Part shown: one piece after another, positions 47,698 through 59,867 of the stretch | How positions within the stretch are numbered: position 1 is the first letter of the stretch | Layout: every line of letters begins with the position of its first letter | NCBI RefSeq assembly: GCF_003473485.1 | Contig: NC_053042.1 | Span: forward strand, 43,001,262 to 43,065,261 | Source: Medicago truncatula | Taxonomy: Eukaryota; Streptophyta; Magnoliopsida; Fabales; Fabaceae | Length of the DNA: 64,000 nt | Direction of reading: 5' to 3' | The notes under the pieces: model-generated | Database searches by the model: none | What the model saw: only the letters and a program-made list of their open reading frames with translations | Told to the model about the DNA's origin: nothing | Position numbers and translations under genes: made by a program

Positions 47698-50407
47698 TAG
47701 AATATTGAGATTTTGGTAGGCAATCTAATATATTTTTGTACTGAATAATATATTTTTGTACTTAATATGATATATTTTGGTACTCAATTGATATATTTAA
47801 TTACTAGATCTAACAGGTGCATTACTTGTTTCCAAAGTTTCTCACTTATTAGTTGTAAATTATCTCTATAAATAGAGAACTCACACAGTGCATTCTACAC
47901 ACCGAAATTCACAGTTGATGCTTCCTGTGCTTTTCTTCTCTTCTCCCTCTTTTGACTTGTGTTGACGAGTCTTTCTTCTTTTTCTACTCCTTTCTGTCCC
48001 TTCGGAATTAAAAGTGTTCTTAAGACTATAATCCCTCTTATGTTTAATGTCCTTTTAAAGAAGAGAAAGCGGTATAGTTCTTCGTCGATCAATCCAAGGT
48101 AAGGGTGAGACTAACTTTGCAATTCTATTAAGTATGTGAATCAATGGTTAGGTTTAACATGATGTAGGATGAGTTTTTGAGGAATTGAAAAGTATGTTAA
48201 AATTGTAGAATTAATGAATAAACGGTGGAAACTTGTTAAAAAGATGTAGAAACTGTCCTTAGACCTTAGATAATGATTAAAATAATTTGATGATATGATT
48301 AATGAGAAAATATTATATACTGTGAATTAATGATTAAATGCATTACTTGAAATATTATTGATATATATTGCATGAATTATGTTTGATGATTGAGATGTTG
48401 ATGACGTGCATTTGTAATTGTTATATATGATAATTATCATTATTGATTGATGTTATTTTGTTGTTGTGATGAATATGATTTACTTTGATGATATGATTAA
48501 TGAGAAAATATTATATACTGTGAATTAATGATTAAATGCATTACTTGAAATATTATTGAATGATCAAGATGTTGAAATGAATTCTTATTAAGTTTGATAT
48601 GAATTGATTATGCTGCAATTGTTATTTAACTAAGTTGCAAGAATATGAATAAGTTGATGACGTTTAGCTCCAAATTATTGGATGCATGATAATATGTTGA
48701 TTACGATGATTACGGTGTTTTGTTGTTAAGAGTCCATGCATAGCATTTCATTGAGCTTTGTCCTCACCACGATTAGGAGCTTTGTCCTCCGCACGTTTTA
48801 GGAGCTTTGTCCTCCGCACGATTAGGAGCTTTGTCCTCCGCACGATAAAAGTATATTAATACTTATGATGACGATTGGTACCACATGCATATAAGTGTCT
48901 AAGTTGCATTGTCGCATTTGTCGAGTCAAGGTCGTTGTTGATGAATTATCATCCATGAGTTGTTAAGTTGTCGATGAATTATCATCTATGAGTCGTCGAG
49001 TTGTCTTCTACCTATGTGTTGTTAAAGAAGTACCTACGAAGATTATACGATGTTTATGATGTGAATTATATGATGCTGACTAAGATGTTGCTATGTTGTT
49101 TAACATGTTGATTACGATATTGTTACGTTGCTATGTTGTTTAAGATATTGATTATGATATTGCTATGTTGTTTAACATGTTGATTATGATATTGTTAAGT
49201 TGTTATGATGTTGTATATAATTGTTACTATTAAGTGATGGATATGTTGTACTATATATGATTAATTATTATTAAGTGAATGCTATGAATATGTTGTTGTT
49301 ATGTTTTCATAAGATGATGAATACGTTGTTGTTATATTATTATAAAGTGATGAATATGTTGTTCCATATATGATTAATTATTATTAAGTGAATATTATGT
49401 TATGTTATTGATGATGATCGAACGTTGTGATTACTTGGTAATTGTTTATCAAAGATGCTATTGTTTAAGATGATTATGTTTAAGATGTTTATGTTAAAGA
49501 TTTATGATGTTAATTATGGTGTTAGTACGTGTTGTTATATTAATATAAAATGATAGATATGTTGTTGTTATATATTATAAGATGATGATTACATGATATT
49601 ATCTATGAGTTGTTAAATGTACTTGATGATGTTTATGTTAAGTTGATAAGTTCTTTTATTCATGAAATGATAATGAGATGTTTGATGAATAATTATTATT
49701 ATGAATTAATGATGTTGTTATGTTGTATATGAATTAATTAAAGATGTTGTTATGTTATATATGAACTATGAGTATGATGTGATGATCTATGTTGTTATGA
49801 TTTGGTTAATACGTGTTATATGATTATGTTATAATGTGGTGAATATGAAGTAAATGATAATTAGAAGTTGGTTGGACTATTAAGAATTATACGTGAAGAA
49901 TTATTATTACTATTAGATGAAGTTATTCGTGTTGTTAAATATAATTATTGAATTATATGCTTGATATTATTGTTTTGTGAAATCTCACCCCTTCTGCTTG
50001 AAAATGTTGCTCTTCGAATGAGTAACTTGCAGGTGATCGAGTTTAAGTTGCTGTTGTGACTGGATTAGCTCTCATGTGTGTCTTTAGGTGCTCTGATACG
50101 TAACGGGATGGGAATTTTAATGTTGTCTTTCTATTCCTTACGTATTGTTTTTAAGAAGATTTATGACTATGTTTTAGATTGGATTATATGAGATAATTAT
50201 GAAGATGTCTTCGTGCCAAAGACTGTTTTTAGTTATTAAAGAAATTCCGCTGCGAAGTATTAAAGACTTTTTAGTTATTGAATTTTAAAGGATAAATATT
50301 TATTTATTCAGTTTATGATTTTAAGAAAAGAAGTGTGACAGTCCGTTTTTGTTAATTACTCTGATTAAATAAATGAAATTTTCACGTTGGGAAAACGGGG
50401 TGTTACA
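47089..50407 (+). repeat. 5' LTR
   Basis: AT-rich TG...CA repeat. From 47230 to 47640 it holds degenerate 30-35-bp units (GATTTGTTATAGAAATAAACG and variants), then an (AT)24 run (47645-47692). A TATA box TATAAATA is at 47867-47874. A 26-bp GAGCTTTGTCCTCCGCACG tandem unit is repeated four times (48753-48845). A 65-codon minus-strand open frame (47895-48092) is present in both LTRs but shows no domain and is most likely chance. The end of the leader (GGTAAGGGTGAG, 48096-48107) looks like a splice donor. Confidence 0.95.
47867..47874 (+). promoter_or_regulatory. TATA box of the 5' LTR
   Basis: TATAAATA in the context CTCTATAAATAGAGAACTC, about 780 bp into the LTR. Transcription would start near 47900, making U3 about 0.8 kb and R-U5 about 2.5 kb. 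The same site is at 51420-51427 in the 3' LTR, and a related one at 4155-4162 in the remnant. Confidence 0.7.
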
Positions 50408-50671
50408 ATTGGTATCAGAGCAGGTCGGTCCGTCCGGCCAATTAGAAGAGTCGTGTCAAGTTTTAGTAATAGTTGTTGTTGTTGTTGTGTTTCTGATTAA
50501 TAGTTATGTTTACTATGTGATCATGTTTGGTTGACTAACTTTGATATAGTTTGCATGTTTTGTTGAAGTTTCTATTTAACTATATATGGTTTAGTATGGT
50601 TATGCAATGGTTGAATTTATTTCTTGCGTGCTTGAATTTCGAGGACGAAATTCTTTTAAGGGGGGGAGAGT
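50408..50671 (+). other. 264-bp internal region of the LTR element (PBS to PPT)
   Basis: Runs from the primer-binding site to the polypurine tract, with a GTT-rich spacer (TTGTTGTTGTTGTTG at 50474-50488) and no open frame except the last 12 codons of a Gypsy polyprotein. It appears to be a deletion product, not a random piece. Confidence 0.85.
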
Positions 50672-51203
50672 TGTAACGCCCTCTCTAATTATTTGATTAT
50701 TTTAAATGAGTTTAGAATATACTTATATGATTTGTGTGATTTATATGATTTATTTTGATAAGTGATATTTTGTTATGATATATGTTATATATTTATTAAT
50801 ATAATATATATGTTATTTGATTTAGAAATATGTATATGTTTTAGAAAAATATATGTTAATTGGTTTAGAAAATATATGTTAATTGGTTTAGAAAATATAT
50901 GTTATTTGGTTCATAAATATATATGATTCGTTTTAGAAATAAATGTGATTTATTATAGAAATAAACGTTATTTATTATAAAAATATATATGATTTGTTGC
51001 AGAAATAAATGTGATTTGTTATAGAAATAAACGTTATTTATTATAAAAATATATATGATTTGTTATAGAAATAAATGTTAATTATTATAGAAATATGTAT
51101 GATTCGTTGTAGAAATATATATATTCTGTTATAGAAATATATGTATGATTTGCTGAAGAAATATATGTCATTTGCTGTAGAAAATATAAATGATTTATTA
51201 TGG

Positions 51204-51250
<47 letters not shown>

Positions 51251-53960
51251 TAGAATATTGAGATTTTGGTAGGCAATCTAATATATTTTTGTACTGAATA
51301 ATATATTTTTGTACTTAATATGATATATTTTGGTACTCAATTGATATATTTAATTACTAGATCTAACAGGTGCATTACTTGTTTCCAAAGTTTCTCACTT
51401 ATTAGTTGTAAATTATCTCTATAAATAGAGAACTCACACAGTGCATTCTACACACCGAAATTCACAGTTGATGCTTCCTGTGCTTTTCTTCTCTTCTCCC
51501 TCTTTTGACTTGTGTTGACGAGTCTTTCTTCTTTTTCTACTCCTTTCTGTCCCTTCGGAATTAAAAGTGTTCTTAAGACTATAATCCCTCTTATGTTTAA
51601 TGTCCTTTTAAAGAAGAGAAAGCGGTATAGTTCTTCGTCGATCAATCCAAGGTAAGGGTGAGACTAACTTTGCAATTCTATTAAGTATGTGAATCAATGG
51701 TTAGGTTTAACATGATGTAGGATGAGTTTTTGAGGAATTGAAAAGTATGTTAAAATTGTAGAATTAATGAATAAACGGTGGAAACTTGTTAAAAAGATGT
51801 AGAAACTGTCCTTAGACCTTAGATAATGATTAAAATGATTTGATGATATGATTAATGAGAAAATATTATATACTGTGAATTAATGATTAAATGCATTACT
51901 TGAAATATTATTGATATATATTGCATGAATTATGTTTGATGATTGAGATGTTGATGACGTGCATTTGTAATTGTTATATATGATAATTATCATTATTGAT
52001 TGATGTTATTTTGTTGTTGTGATGAATATGATTTACTTTGATGATATGATTAATGAGAAAATATTATATACTGTGAATTAATGATTAAATGCATTACTTG
52101 AAATATTATTGAATGATCAAGATGTTGAAATGAATTCTTATTAAGTTTGATATGAATTGATTATGCTGCAATTGTTATTTAACTAAGTTGCAAGAATATG
52201 AATAAGTTGATGACGTTTAGCTCCAAATTATTGGATGCATGATAATATGTTGATTACGATGATTACGGTGTTTTGTTGTTAAGAGTCCATGCATAGCATT
52301 TCATTGAGCTTTGTCCTCACCACGATTAGGAGCTTTGTCCTCCGCACGTTTTAGGAGCTTTGTCCTCCGCACGATTAGGAGCTTTGTCCTCCGCACGATA
52401 AAAGTATATTAATACTTATGATGACGATTGGTACCACATGCATATAAGTGTCTAAGTTGCATTGTCGCATTTGTCGAGTCAAGGTCGTTGTTGATGAATT
52501 ATCATCCATGAGTTGTTAAGTTGTCGATGAATTATCATCTATGAGTCGTCGAGTTGTCTTCTACCTATGTGTTGTTAAAGAAGTACCTACGAAGATTATA
52601 CGATGTTTATGATGTGAATTATATGATGCTGACTAAGATGTTGCTATGTTGTTTAACATGTTGATTACGATATTGTTACGTTGCTATGTTGTTTAAGATA
52701 TTGATTATGATATTGCTATGTTGTTTAACATGTTGATTATGATATTGTTAAGTTGTTATGATGTTGTATATAATTGTTACTATTAAGTGATGGATATGTT
52801 GTACTATATATGATTAATTATTATTAAGTGAATGCTATGAATATGTTGTTGTTATGTTTTCATAAGATGATGAATACGTTGTTGTTATATTATTATAAAG
52901 TGATGAATATGTTGTTCCATATATGATTAATTATTATTAAGTGAATATTATGTTATGTTATTGATGATGATCGAACGTTGTGATTACTTGGTAATTGTTT
53001 ATCAAAGATGCTATTGTTTAAGATGATTATGTTTAAGATGTTTATGTTAAAGATTTATGATGTTAATTATGGTGTTAGTACGTGTTGTTATATTAATATA
53101 AAATGATAGATATGTTGTTGTTATATATTATAAGATGATGATTACATGATATTATCTATGAGTTGTTAAATGTACTTGATGATGTTTATGTTAAGTTGAT
53201 AAGTTCTTTTATTCATGAAATGATAATGAGATGTTTGATGAATAATTATTATTATGAATTAATGATGTTGTTATGTTGTATATGAATTAATTAAAGATGT
53301 TGTTATGTTATATATGAACTATGAGTATGATGTGATGATCTATGTTGTTATGATTTGGTTAATACGTGTTATATGATTATGTTATAATGTGGTGAATATG
53401 AAGTAAATGATAATTAGAAGTTGGTTGGACTATTAAGAATTATACGTGAAGAATTATTATTACTATTAGATGAAGTTATTCGTGTTGTTAAATATAATTA
53501 TTGAATTATATGCTTGATATTATTGTTTTGTGAAATCTCACCCCTTCTGCTTGAAAATGTTGCTCTTCGAATGAGTAACTTGCAGGTGATCGAGTTTAAG
53601 TTGCTGTTGTGACTGGATTAGCTCTCATGTGTGTCTTTAGGTGCTCTGATACGTAACGGGATGGGAATTTTAATGTTGTCTTTCTATTCCTTACGTATTG
53701 TTTTTAAGAAGATTTATGACTATGTTTTAGATTGGATTATATGAGATAATTATGAAGATGTCTTCGTGCCAAAGACTGTTTTTAGTTATTAAAGAAATTC
53801 CGCTGCGAAGTATTAAAGACTTTTTAGTTATTGAATTTTAAAGGATAAATATTTATTTATTCAGTTTATGATTTTAAGAAAAGAAGTGTGACAGTCCGTT
53901 TTTGTTAATTACTCTGATTAAATAAATGAAATTTTCACGTTGGGAAAACGGGGTGTTACA
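50672..53960 (+). repeat. 3' LTR
   Basis: Aligned by eye to the 5' LTR it differs in two length changes, an (AT)20 run instead of (AT)24 and a 22-bp deletion of one degenerate unit near 51063. I noticed one substitution (A at 48284, G at 51837). The net 30-bp difference in length is fully explained by the two indels. Confidence 0.95.
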
Positions 53961-53965
53961 TAGGG

Positions 53966-55590
53966 CAACTTCACCAAAAAAGTTAATTGAAGGACTTCAC
54001 CATAGAATTTTCGCTTTTTATTTATTTATTTTTTACCAAAAAGGAATTTAGTTGCTTAAAGTTTAAAGTTTAAACACAACACAAAGTTAAGGCGCTTTGT
54101 ACAAGCAACCGTTTGCTTAATGCCAATGTCATTATAAACTACAATTATATCGTGGACCCCACTGCTCCAACAACCATCCCGCGGTTGAAACTTCAAAGGA
54201 ACTTTCTGTGCAATTGCATTCGTTGGGAGAAATGAATACAATGGTATGATGTACACAATTTTCACTTATATTTTTTTGAAAAAAGATAGGTAGACACCTT
54301 TTTTCATACACCTCTTATGTACACCCCCATGTATTAGGGGTATTTTAGTAATTTTACATTATATCACCATCCTTTTTCATCTCTTCTTTCAATGTTTTTG
54401 CCACGTGTCACAAATGTGTATGGGTGTAAAAGGGTGTATGCCACCTAAGATGGTTCATGTATAAGAGCTCTATTTTTTTTTGACTCAGTTTTCACTTAAT
54501 CTTGTTGTGTAAGGATCTAATGTAAAATAATCGAATCATCCTTGACTAAAAATAGTAAACAGTCCATTCTCCTAGTAGTTCTTTTCTATCAAAAACCTTA
54601 ATTTTCCCTTTTTGCAGTTGTTCTTGTTATGACAAATGATTAAAAATGTGACTTGACTTGACTTGTCTTTTTTTTTCTTTTCTTTCTTTCTTCCCTTTTC
54701 TTGTATGTTTAAATTCATTCTCCAATTTTAAATTCTTTTATGCCAACAGAATTTAGTGCCTTTATTTTGTGTAACAATAACATAACAAGATTCTAATCAT
54801 ACATCGATTTCACATTACTTACTAAAAAATAAACAAACAACTATAATGCAATTGCAATGCACATACATAGAAGACTCCGACTTTGAGAAGTCAACAAAAA
54901 TACAGAGCACAAAAACTATAATGTAATGATGATTGAATGGGTTGTTGGGGTACATTGAGCCATAAATTGACTTGCATACCCCTTCACTCCCACATTATTT
55001 ATTTCACTCCAATGACGACACAACACAATTTCCGTAGCCTATATATAGTTATGTACAACATGTACACATGAATGAACCTCAATTATTTAGATTAGTCCTC
55101 GCACTTGTGTATATCCGGTGTTGATGTCAAATTTTGTGTCCGATTGATCATTTTGGAGAGCTTTTTACTTTCACCAATTGTGCTCTATTGAGCATAGATG
55201 GAATGAGTTATTACTTACTAACAAACACTTCTGATATATAATTTAGGTTTGAAGTAAGAGAAAAGATAAACAAGATATAATAGAAAATCAGGTGCTATTT
55301 ATTTGTCCACAAAAATTAAACAAGCTAGATACACTGATACATTTTATGTTGCTACGTCATTTACGGGAGTTTTCTAAATTTTCATTCGTTCCAACAAGAC
55401 ATGCAGACAACTAATTGCCCACAAAAGTGGGCCAGAGCAAGAACATTATATTTATTTTTCTGTTTTAATTTTTTTAGAATAAACTATTAGTTTAATCTTT
55501 AAACTATCACTTTCTCTTCAATTTAGTGACTAAATTTTATAAAAAAATAAATAGTTTATGAAGTATGTCAATCCATCAATTTAGTTCCTA
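53966..55590. other. Intergenic DNA with a small MITE-like foldback
   Basis: 54287-54448 has ends TAGGTAGACACC and the inverted ...GGTGTATGCCACCTA, with CATACACC/GGTGTATG inside, so a MITE of about 160 bp is likely. The same ACACC words occur in the 12195-13045 block. No gene is seen in the rest. Confidence 0.5.
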
Positions 55591-55596
55591 TGATTG

Positions 55597-55690
55597 TTTT
55601 TTTTTTTTTTTTTGTGGTGGTGGTCGGATTTGAATCTCAGACTTTACATATATTATGCGTTGTTCCTACCAACTGCGCTAAACGACTAGT
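55597..55690 (-). mobile_element. tRNA-derived SINE fragment
   Basis: On the minus strand it reads GCGCAGTTGGTAGGAACAACGC (box A region), then GAGATTCAAATCCGACCACCACC (box B region) and an A-tail (the T-run at 55597-55613). Confidence 0.65.
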
Positions 55691-56495
55691 TCATATGATT
55701 TTAATACTAGAGACTAAGCTCATGGAGTTTTCATATACCTTGAAAAATAAATTGATGCATTTCCTAATTTTGAGAACTACTTATTATATTTATATAGTTT
55801 AAAGATTAAATTGGATAGAACTATAGTTTAAGAAACTACATCCATGATTTATTCAATTTTCAATAATATAGAGTGTTGGAGTTTATTGAAGTATGGTAAA
55901 AGAAGACGGAGACAAACAATACTATTAACTATAGTTATAGTTCTTCGCAACAAGATATATTAGTCAAAAACATTTTACCTTGTATTTTACTTTCTTATTT
56001 TCTCTAACTCCAATTGGTCATGAATGTATTTGATCCAAATTAGGACTAAATGAATTCCAGTTTTTACTTATATTTAAGATATGATGAAACATACTCTTGT
56101 TTTAAGATAGTGTGAAATGTAGTTTAATATTTGCTTTGGTGACAATGAATGAACCAAGGATTGTGAGCTGTTTGAGACAGACTTGTGTTGTAGAAAAATT
56201 TCACCTGGTGCCATTCTTTGGTTGTTATTAGACAATGACATTAGTTTTTCTTAAGTTTTAGAGTTTTCTAAATTAATTTTTTGTCCTTTGATTTGTTCCA
56301 CATTTTTTTTAACTAGAATTCAAATTTTAATTTGTCATATTACGTTTACCTCATTTGTTGGGTCCAATACTTGTTAATAAATAAAAAGCGTGATTTTATC
56401 CCATTCTAAACCATTTGAAAGAGAGAGAAAAAGTGAGCTAAGCTATGGAATAAAATGCTTTCATATAAAAAATACCAACAATGCTATTTTTTTTT
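55691..56495. other. AT-rich intergenic DNA, no gene seen
   Basis: No open frame or repeat end stands out. Confidence 0.4.
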
Positions 56496-56740
56496 AGGTA
56501 TGCTATTTGAACAACCATTTTCGAAATAATTTATGAGACATCTTTTTTTGGTGGTGGTTGGAGTTTGAACCCCGGACCTTGCATATATTATGTATTGTCG
56601 ATACCAAGGTATGCTATTTGAACAACCATTTTTGAAATAATTTATGAGACATCTTTTTTTAGTGGTGGTTGGAGTTTGAACCCTGGACCTTACATATATT
56701 ATGTATTGTCGATATCAACTGAGCTAAGCTCACGATGACA
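56496..56740 (-). mobile_element. Tandemly duplicated tRNA-derived SINE
   Basis: A 111-bp unit starting AGGTATGCTATTTGAACAAC (56496) repeats at 56607. Each unit carries on the minus strand a SINE part with box-B-like GGTTCAAACTCCAACCACCA. The second copy is more complete (TGAGCTTAGCTCAGTTGATATC, box A). It is similar to the fragment at 55597-55690. Confidence 0.7.
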
Positions 56741-57890
56741 ACTTATGAGACATCTAAATATATATATAAAAAAATGTAGGTATTGACACAAAAACCAAAA
56801 TAATAGAAAGATAAAATAGAAACATAATAAGAATATGAGAGATAGTTATCATAAGATAGTTGTATAAATACAATTTCTCTATTTTATTAAGAGGAATATA
56901 CCCCACGACCCCAATACATCCACAATCTCATCAAAAGAAAATCTCTAACCTATCCCTCACAACATTCTTAGATAAGAGTATAAGATAAAGGAGGAAATAG
57001 TGAGATATAACCATAAAGTGTTTTTGATTGATACATCTTGTAACGAAGAAACATGGTCTGTATATAGGCTTTGCTCTGCTTGTCTTGCGCTTCTAGAAAC
57101 TTGTCAAACAAGAAAGTAAACAAGTGAAGGAACCACCTGCTTGTCTTGAACTTCAATAAACAAGTTAGTGGCCTTGAAGACTTGTCAAATAAAAAAGTAA
57201 ACAAGTGAAGGAAATCTTGCTCGTCTCGGAGTTCAAGAAACTACTTCCATTTACTACGCGCCATCTCATCCCCCCTTTGACTATTACTTGTGAAGTATAG
57301 ATACTAAGCCAAAACAAAAACTGATCTAGACGGCCCCCTAAAAAGCCGTCATTAGAAAAATAGAGTTTTGTGAACTTGAGTCATGGTAGTATATCACGTT
57401 CAATTACTATTTTCCAATCTTGCTAGAGTCGATTCTTCAAAAAAAAAAATCTTGTTAGAGTCACAAATTAGGATGTTGTACTTTTTGATTATTTTAATGC
57501 AATTTTATGTCATGCAACTTTAGTTGTTGCAATTATTTTATGGTGGAGTTTATCATTTGATATTATCATTTATTATTTTATAATGCTAAAAATAGTGAAA
57601 ATAAGTTACACAATTTTTTAGAAAATAAAAAGTAGAGTAATAATTATGGAAAATTATAAGGACTTATCATTTAGTCATTTAATATTGAAAATGATAAACA
57701 AATAATTCGGGCAACGCACTACCTAATCCAACCATAACTTAATTAGTAGGTTTATCCAAACCGGTTCAATGGTAGAATGAGTGGTTATTTTACCTCACCC
57801 AAACTGAGTATCCTATATGATTTAGGTTTGACCAAACCGAGCCCAAGTCGACCCATGTACACCTTAAGTCAAATGAGGGAAACATAAATT
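56741..57890. other. Intergenic DNA with a degenerate tandem repeat
   Basis: GACTTGTCAAA(C/T)AA(G/A)AAAGTAAACAAGTGAAGGAA occurs near 57100 and 57179, with a partial copy before it. This gives a period of about 80 bp. A small minus-strand frame over it is repeat-derived. No gene is seen. Confidence 0.4.
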
Positions 57891-57894
57891 TGCA

Positions 57895-57999
57895 GTGATG
57901 TTAAGTCATTTTTAAAAAAACATCACTCTCTCCTTGCACCCTTATTTTAACAACATACACGGAGAGAATGATGTGTTTTGAAGAAGGACTTAACATCAC
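57895..57999. mobile_element. Small foldback MITE
   Basis: GTGATGTTAAGTC at the left pairs with GACTTAACATCAC at the right, and ACATCACTCTCTCC with GGAGAGAATGATGTG. A half-copy with the left arm (ACAGTTAAGTCCTTCC...CATCATTCTCTCC) lies at 58305-58345. Confidence 0.65.
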
Positions 58000-58806
58000 C
58001 GTATCAAAGGCCCTTTTACATTTCTAAATGCACTTACACCGTTGCACGACATTCTTACAACGACTTTAAAATATAAAGACACATAGAGATCAATTATAAT
58101 TCGTAGATTTTAATGTCTTAAATTCTTAAATTATACAATGGTAAAGTTTTTGTAATCTATGTTAACGGCTAAATAATAAAGATATGCCATTCTTTTTAGC
58201 ACTTATATATAGATGTATTTTTTGTATAAATATAATTTTGACACCACTACTCAAAAAATTCTAGAAAGACCATTTCAAAACGAGGGAAACAGAAATTAAC
58301 GGTTACAGTTAAGTCCTTCCTAAACAAACATCATTCTCTCCTTGCACCCAAATCCTTCGCCACAAAAATCGCCACACACTACCCTATGCAATTACCCTTC
58401 TCCCCATCCTTCTCCATACTAAAATTAGAAAAATTCAAAATGTAAGAAACTTCAATAGGAGGCTATTTAAGTCATTCTACAATCCAACCGTACATTACCA
58501 CGTAACTGTACGTCAAACCTGTTCTTAAAAATCAACACTTGAAACTGACAAGAACATTCGTGCTTTGTTGTCTTCACGTCATAAAACCAAAATAACAAAT
58601 CATGGTTCCTAAATTTTCTTATTATATAAACTTGTTTTTGTTTCCTAAATTTCTCATCAAACTGATTCATCTCTAGCTATCAAATATTCCTCTCCTGCTT
58701 GTACGTAGCAGGAAAAATGTTACATTAAATATCCTTTATTACAATCTCTCCTTTTTCTCCAACATTTGTTAATTGTTTCAATTAACACCTATTCATTATT
58801 TATATA
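58000..58806. other. Upstream region of the second DUF761 gene
   Basis: AT-rich. TATTTATATAATGG just before the start at 58807 means any TATA box for the mRNA should lie further upstream, for example TTATTATATAAAC near 58618. No other gene is seen. Confidence 0.4.
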
Positions 58807-59568
58807 ATGGAGAAAAAGGTTGAGAACGCTATGATTAGCTATGATCCAAAATCAAAAACAACCCTAGATCATATTCCTCAACCCCAACCCATTCTCAAGA
58901 AGGGATCATCAAAAGGATCTAAGAATTTCTTTAAGGTCGTTGTATTCATGTTGCGAGGGCATTCTCGTAAAACAAAATCGATTATGCCTATTGATAATGA
59001 GTCTAAAAGCATGTGGAAGAAGCTTTTGGGGTCCATGAGACCTATGCACCTTCAAAGCAACCAATCACCACCGCAAATTCTTAACGGTGAGAATAACCAT
59101 AAAAAAGTGGTTATTGAAAATAATGTTAATAGCATCATTGATACTCAAGGAGAGGATGGGTTTCATAATGCATCGGAGTTTCTGAATTCGCCGTCTCCGA
59201 CCAGAAGCTGCCTTGCTTCGGTGGCTAGTAGCCGCTACGCTTCCGCGGTGGGGCTAAGTGAAATGGTTGAGGAGGAGAAAGAGGAAGAGATTGTGGAAAA
59301 GGATAATAATAATAATAATAATAATAATACTAATGAGAATGATGATGACATGATTGATGCCGATGCGGCGGGGCTAAATGAAATGGTTGAGGAGGAGAAA
59401 AAGGAAGAGATTGTGAATAAGGATAGTAATAATAATAATGAGATTGATGAAGATGACATGATTGATGCCAAAGCTGAAGATTTTATTGCTAAATTTTATC
59501 GAGAAATGAGGTTGCAGCGTATGGATGTACGTTACAATGAGATGAGTATGAGGTCATTAGGGTTATGA
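58807..59568 (+). CDS. DUF761 (cotton-fibre-protein-like) protein, single exon, 253 aa
   Basis: A single open frame from ATG 58807 to TGA 59566-59568. The N-terminal part is basic and Ser-rich (KGSSKGSKNFFKVVVFMLRGHSR). The middle has SPSPTRSCLASVASSRYASAV, a motif common in this family. The C-terminus holds the DUF761 signature KAEDFIAKFYREMRLQRMD (about residues 221-239). Two copies of a segment of about 45-50 residues stand side by side before it: GL(S/N)EMVEEEK(E/K)EEIV, an Asn run, and DDMIDA. The repeat is also visible in the DNA (59252-59365 and 59369-59470), with AAT microsatellites in each. The function of the family is unknown. A plant-specific role in growth or stress is usual. Confidence 0.9.
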   Translation: MEKKVENAMISYDPKSKTTLDHIPQPQPILKKGSSKGSKNFFKVVVFMLRGHSRKTKSIMPIDNESKSMWKKLLGSMRPMHLQSNQSPPQILNGENNHKKVVIENNVNSIIDTQGEDGFHNASEFLNSPSPTRSCLASVASSRYASAVGLSEMVEEEKEEEIVEKDNNNNNNNNTNENDDDMIDADAAGLNEMVEEEKKEEIVNKDSNNNNEIDEDDMIDAKAEDFIAKFYREMRLQRMDVRYNEMSMRSLGL

Positions 59569-59867
59569 TCTAGCTGATTGCAATGATATTCATGAATATT
59601 GTGGTTTCATACTTTGTCTAATTGGGCATGCATGCATGGAAACGAGATCGATTCAACCTCTTTCATTCTTTTTGGTTTTTCTTTTGTGTGTAGAAAGATG
59701 GGCCTGTAAACCCTTTCTTAAAAACATAAAAGAAAAAGTATATATGCGTGCGGAAAAATGTATACGTATATATAAAGTGTTGTAACCTTGTTTTTAGAAG
59801 AAAAAAAAATATAAAGTCTTGCCAAAATGATCTCTACAATTACATGTTGATGTATATTTGAAAATAT

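Larger units (their letters stand above)
47089..53960 (+). mobile_element. Young Ty3/Gypsy-derived LTR retrotransposon with 3.3-kb LTRs and a 264-bp core
   Basis: The 5-bp target duplication TAGGG is at 47084-47088 and 53961-53965. The 5' LTR is 47089-50407 (3319 bp) and the 3' LTR 50672-53960 (3289 bp). Each begins TGTAACGCCC and ends GGTGTTACA. Between them lies only 264 bp: a primer-binding site TGGTATCAGAGC (50410-50421, matches initiator tRNA-Met) at the left and a polypurine tract AAGGGGGGGAGAG (50658-50670) at the right. Just before the tract the frame FEDEILLRGGEL, the typical end of Gypsy polyproteins, survives with its stop inside the LTR start. No gag or pol remains, so it must move with enzymes of a relative. 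Confidence 0.95.

Noticed and set aside
47895-48092. 65-codon minus-strand frame, identical at 51448-51645
   Set aside because: Identical only because both lie in the two LTRs. It is antisense to the LTR leader and has no recognisable domain.
59235-59471. 78-codon Ser/Ile/Leu-rich minus-strand frame
   Set aside because: Antisense shadow of the acidic repeats of the DUF761 gene.
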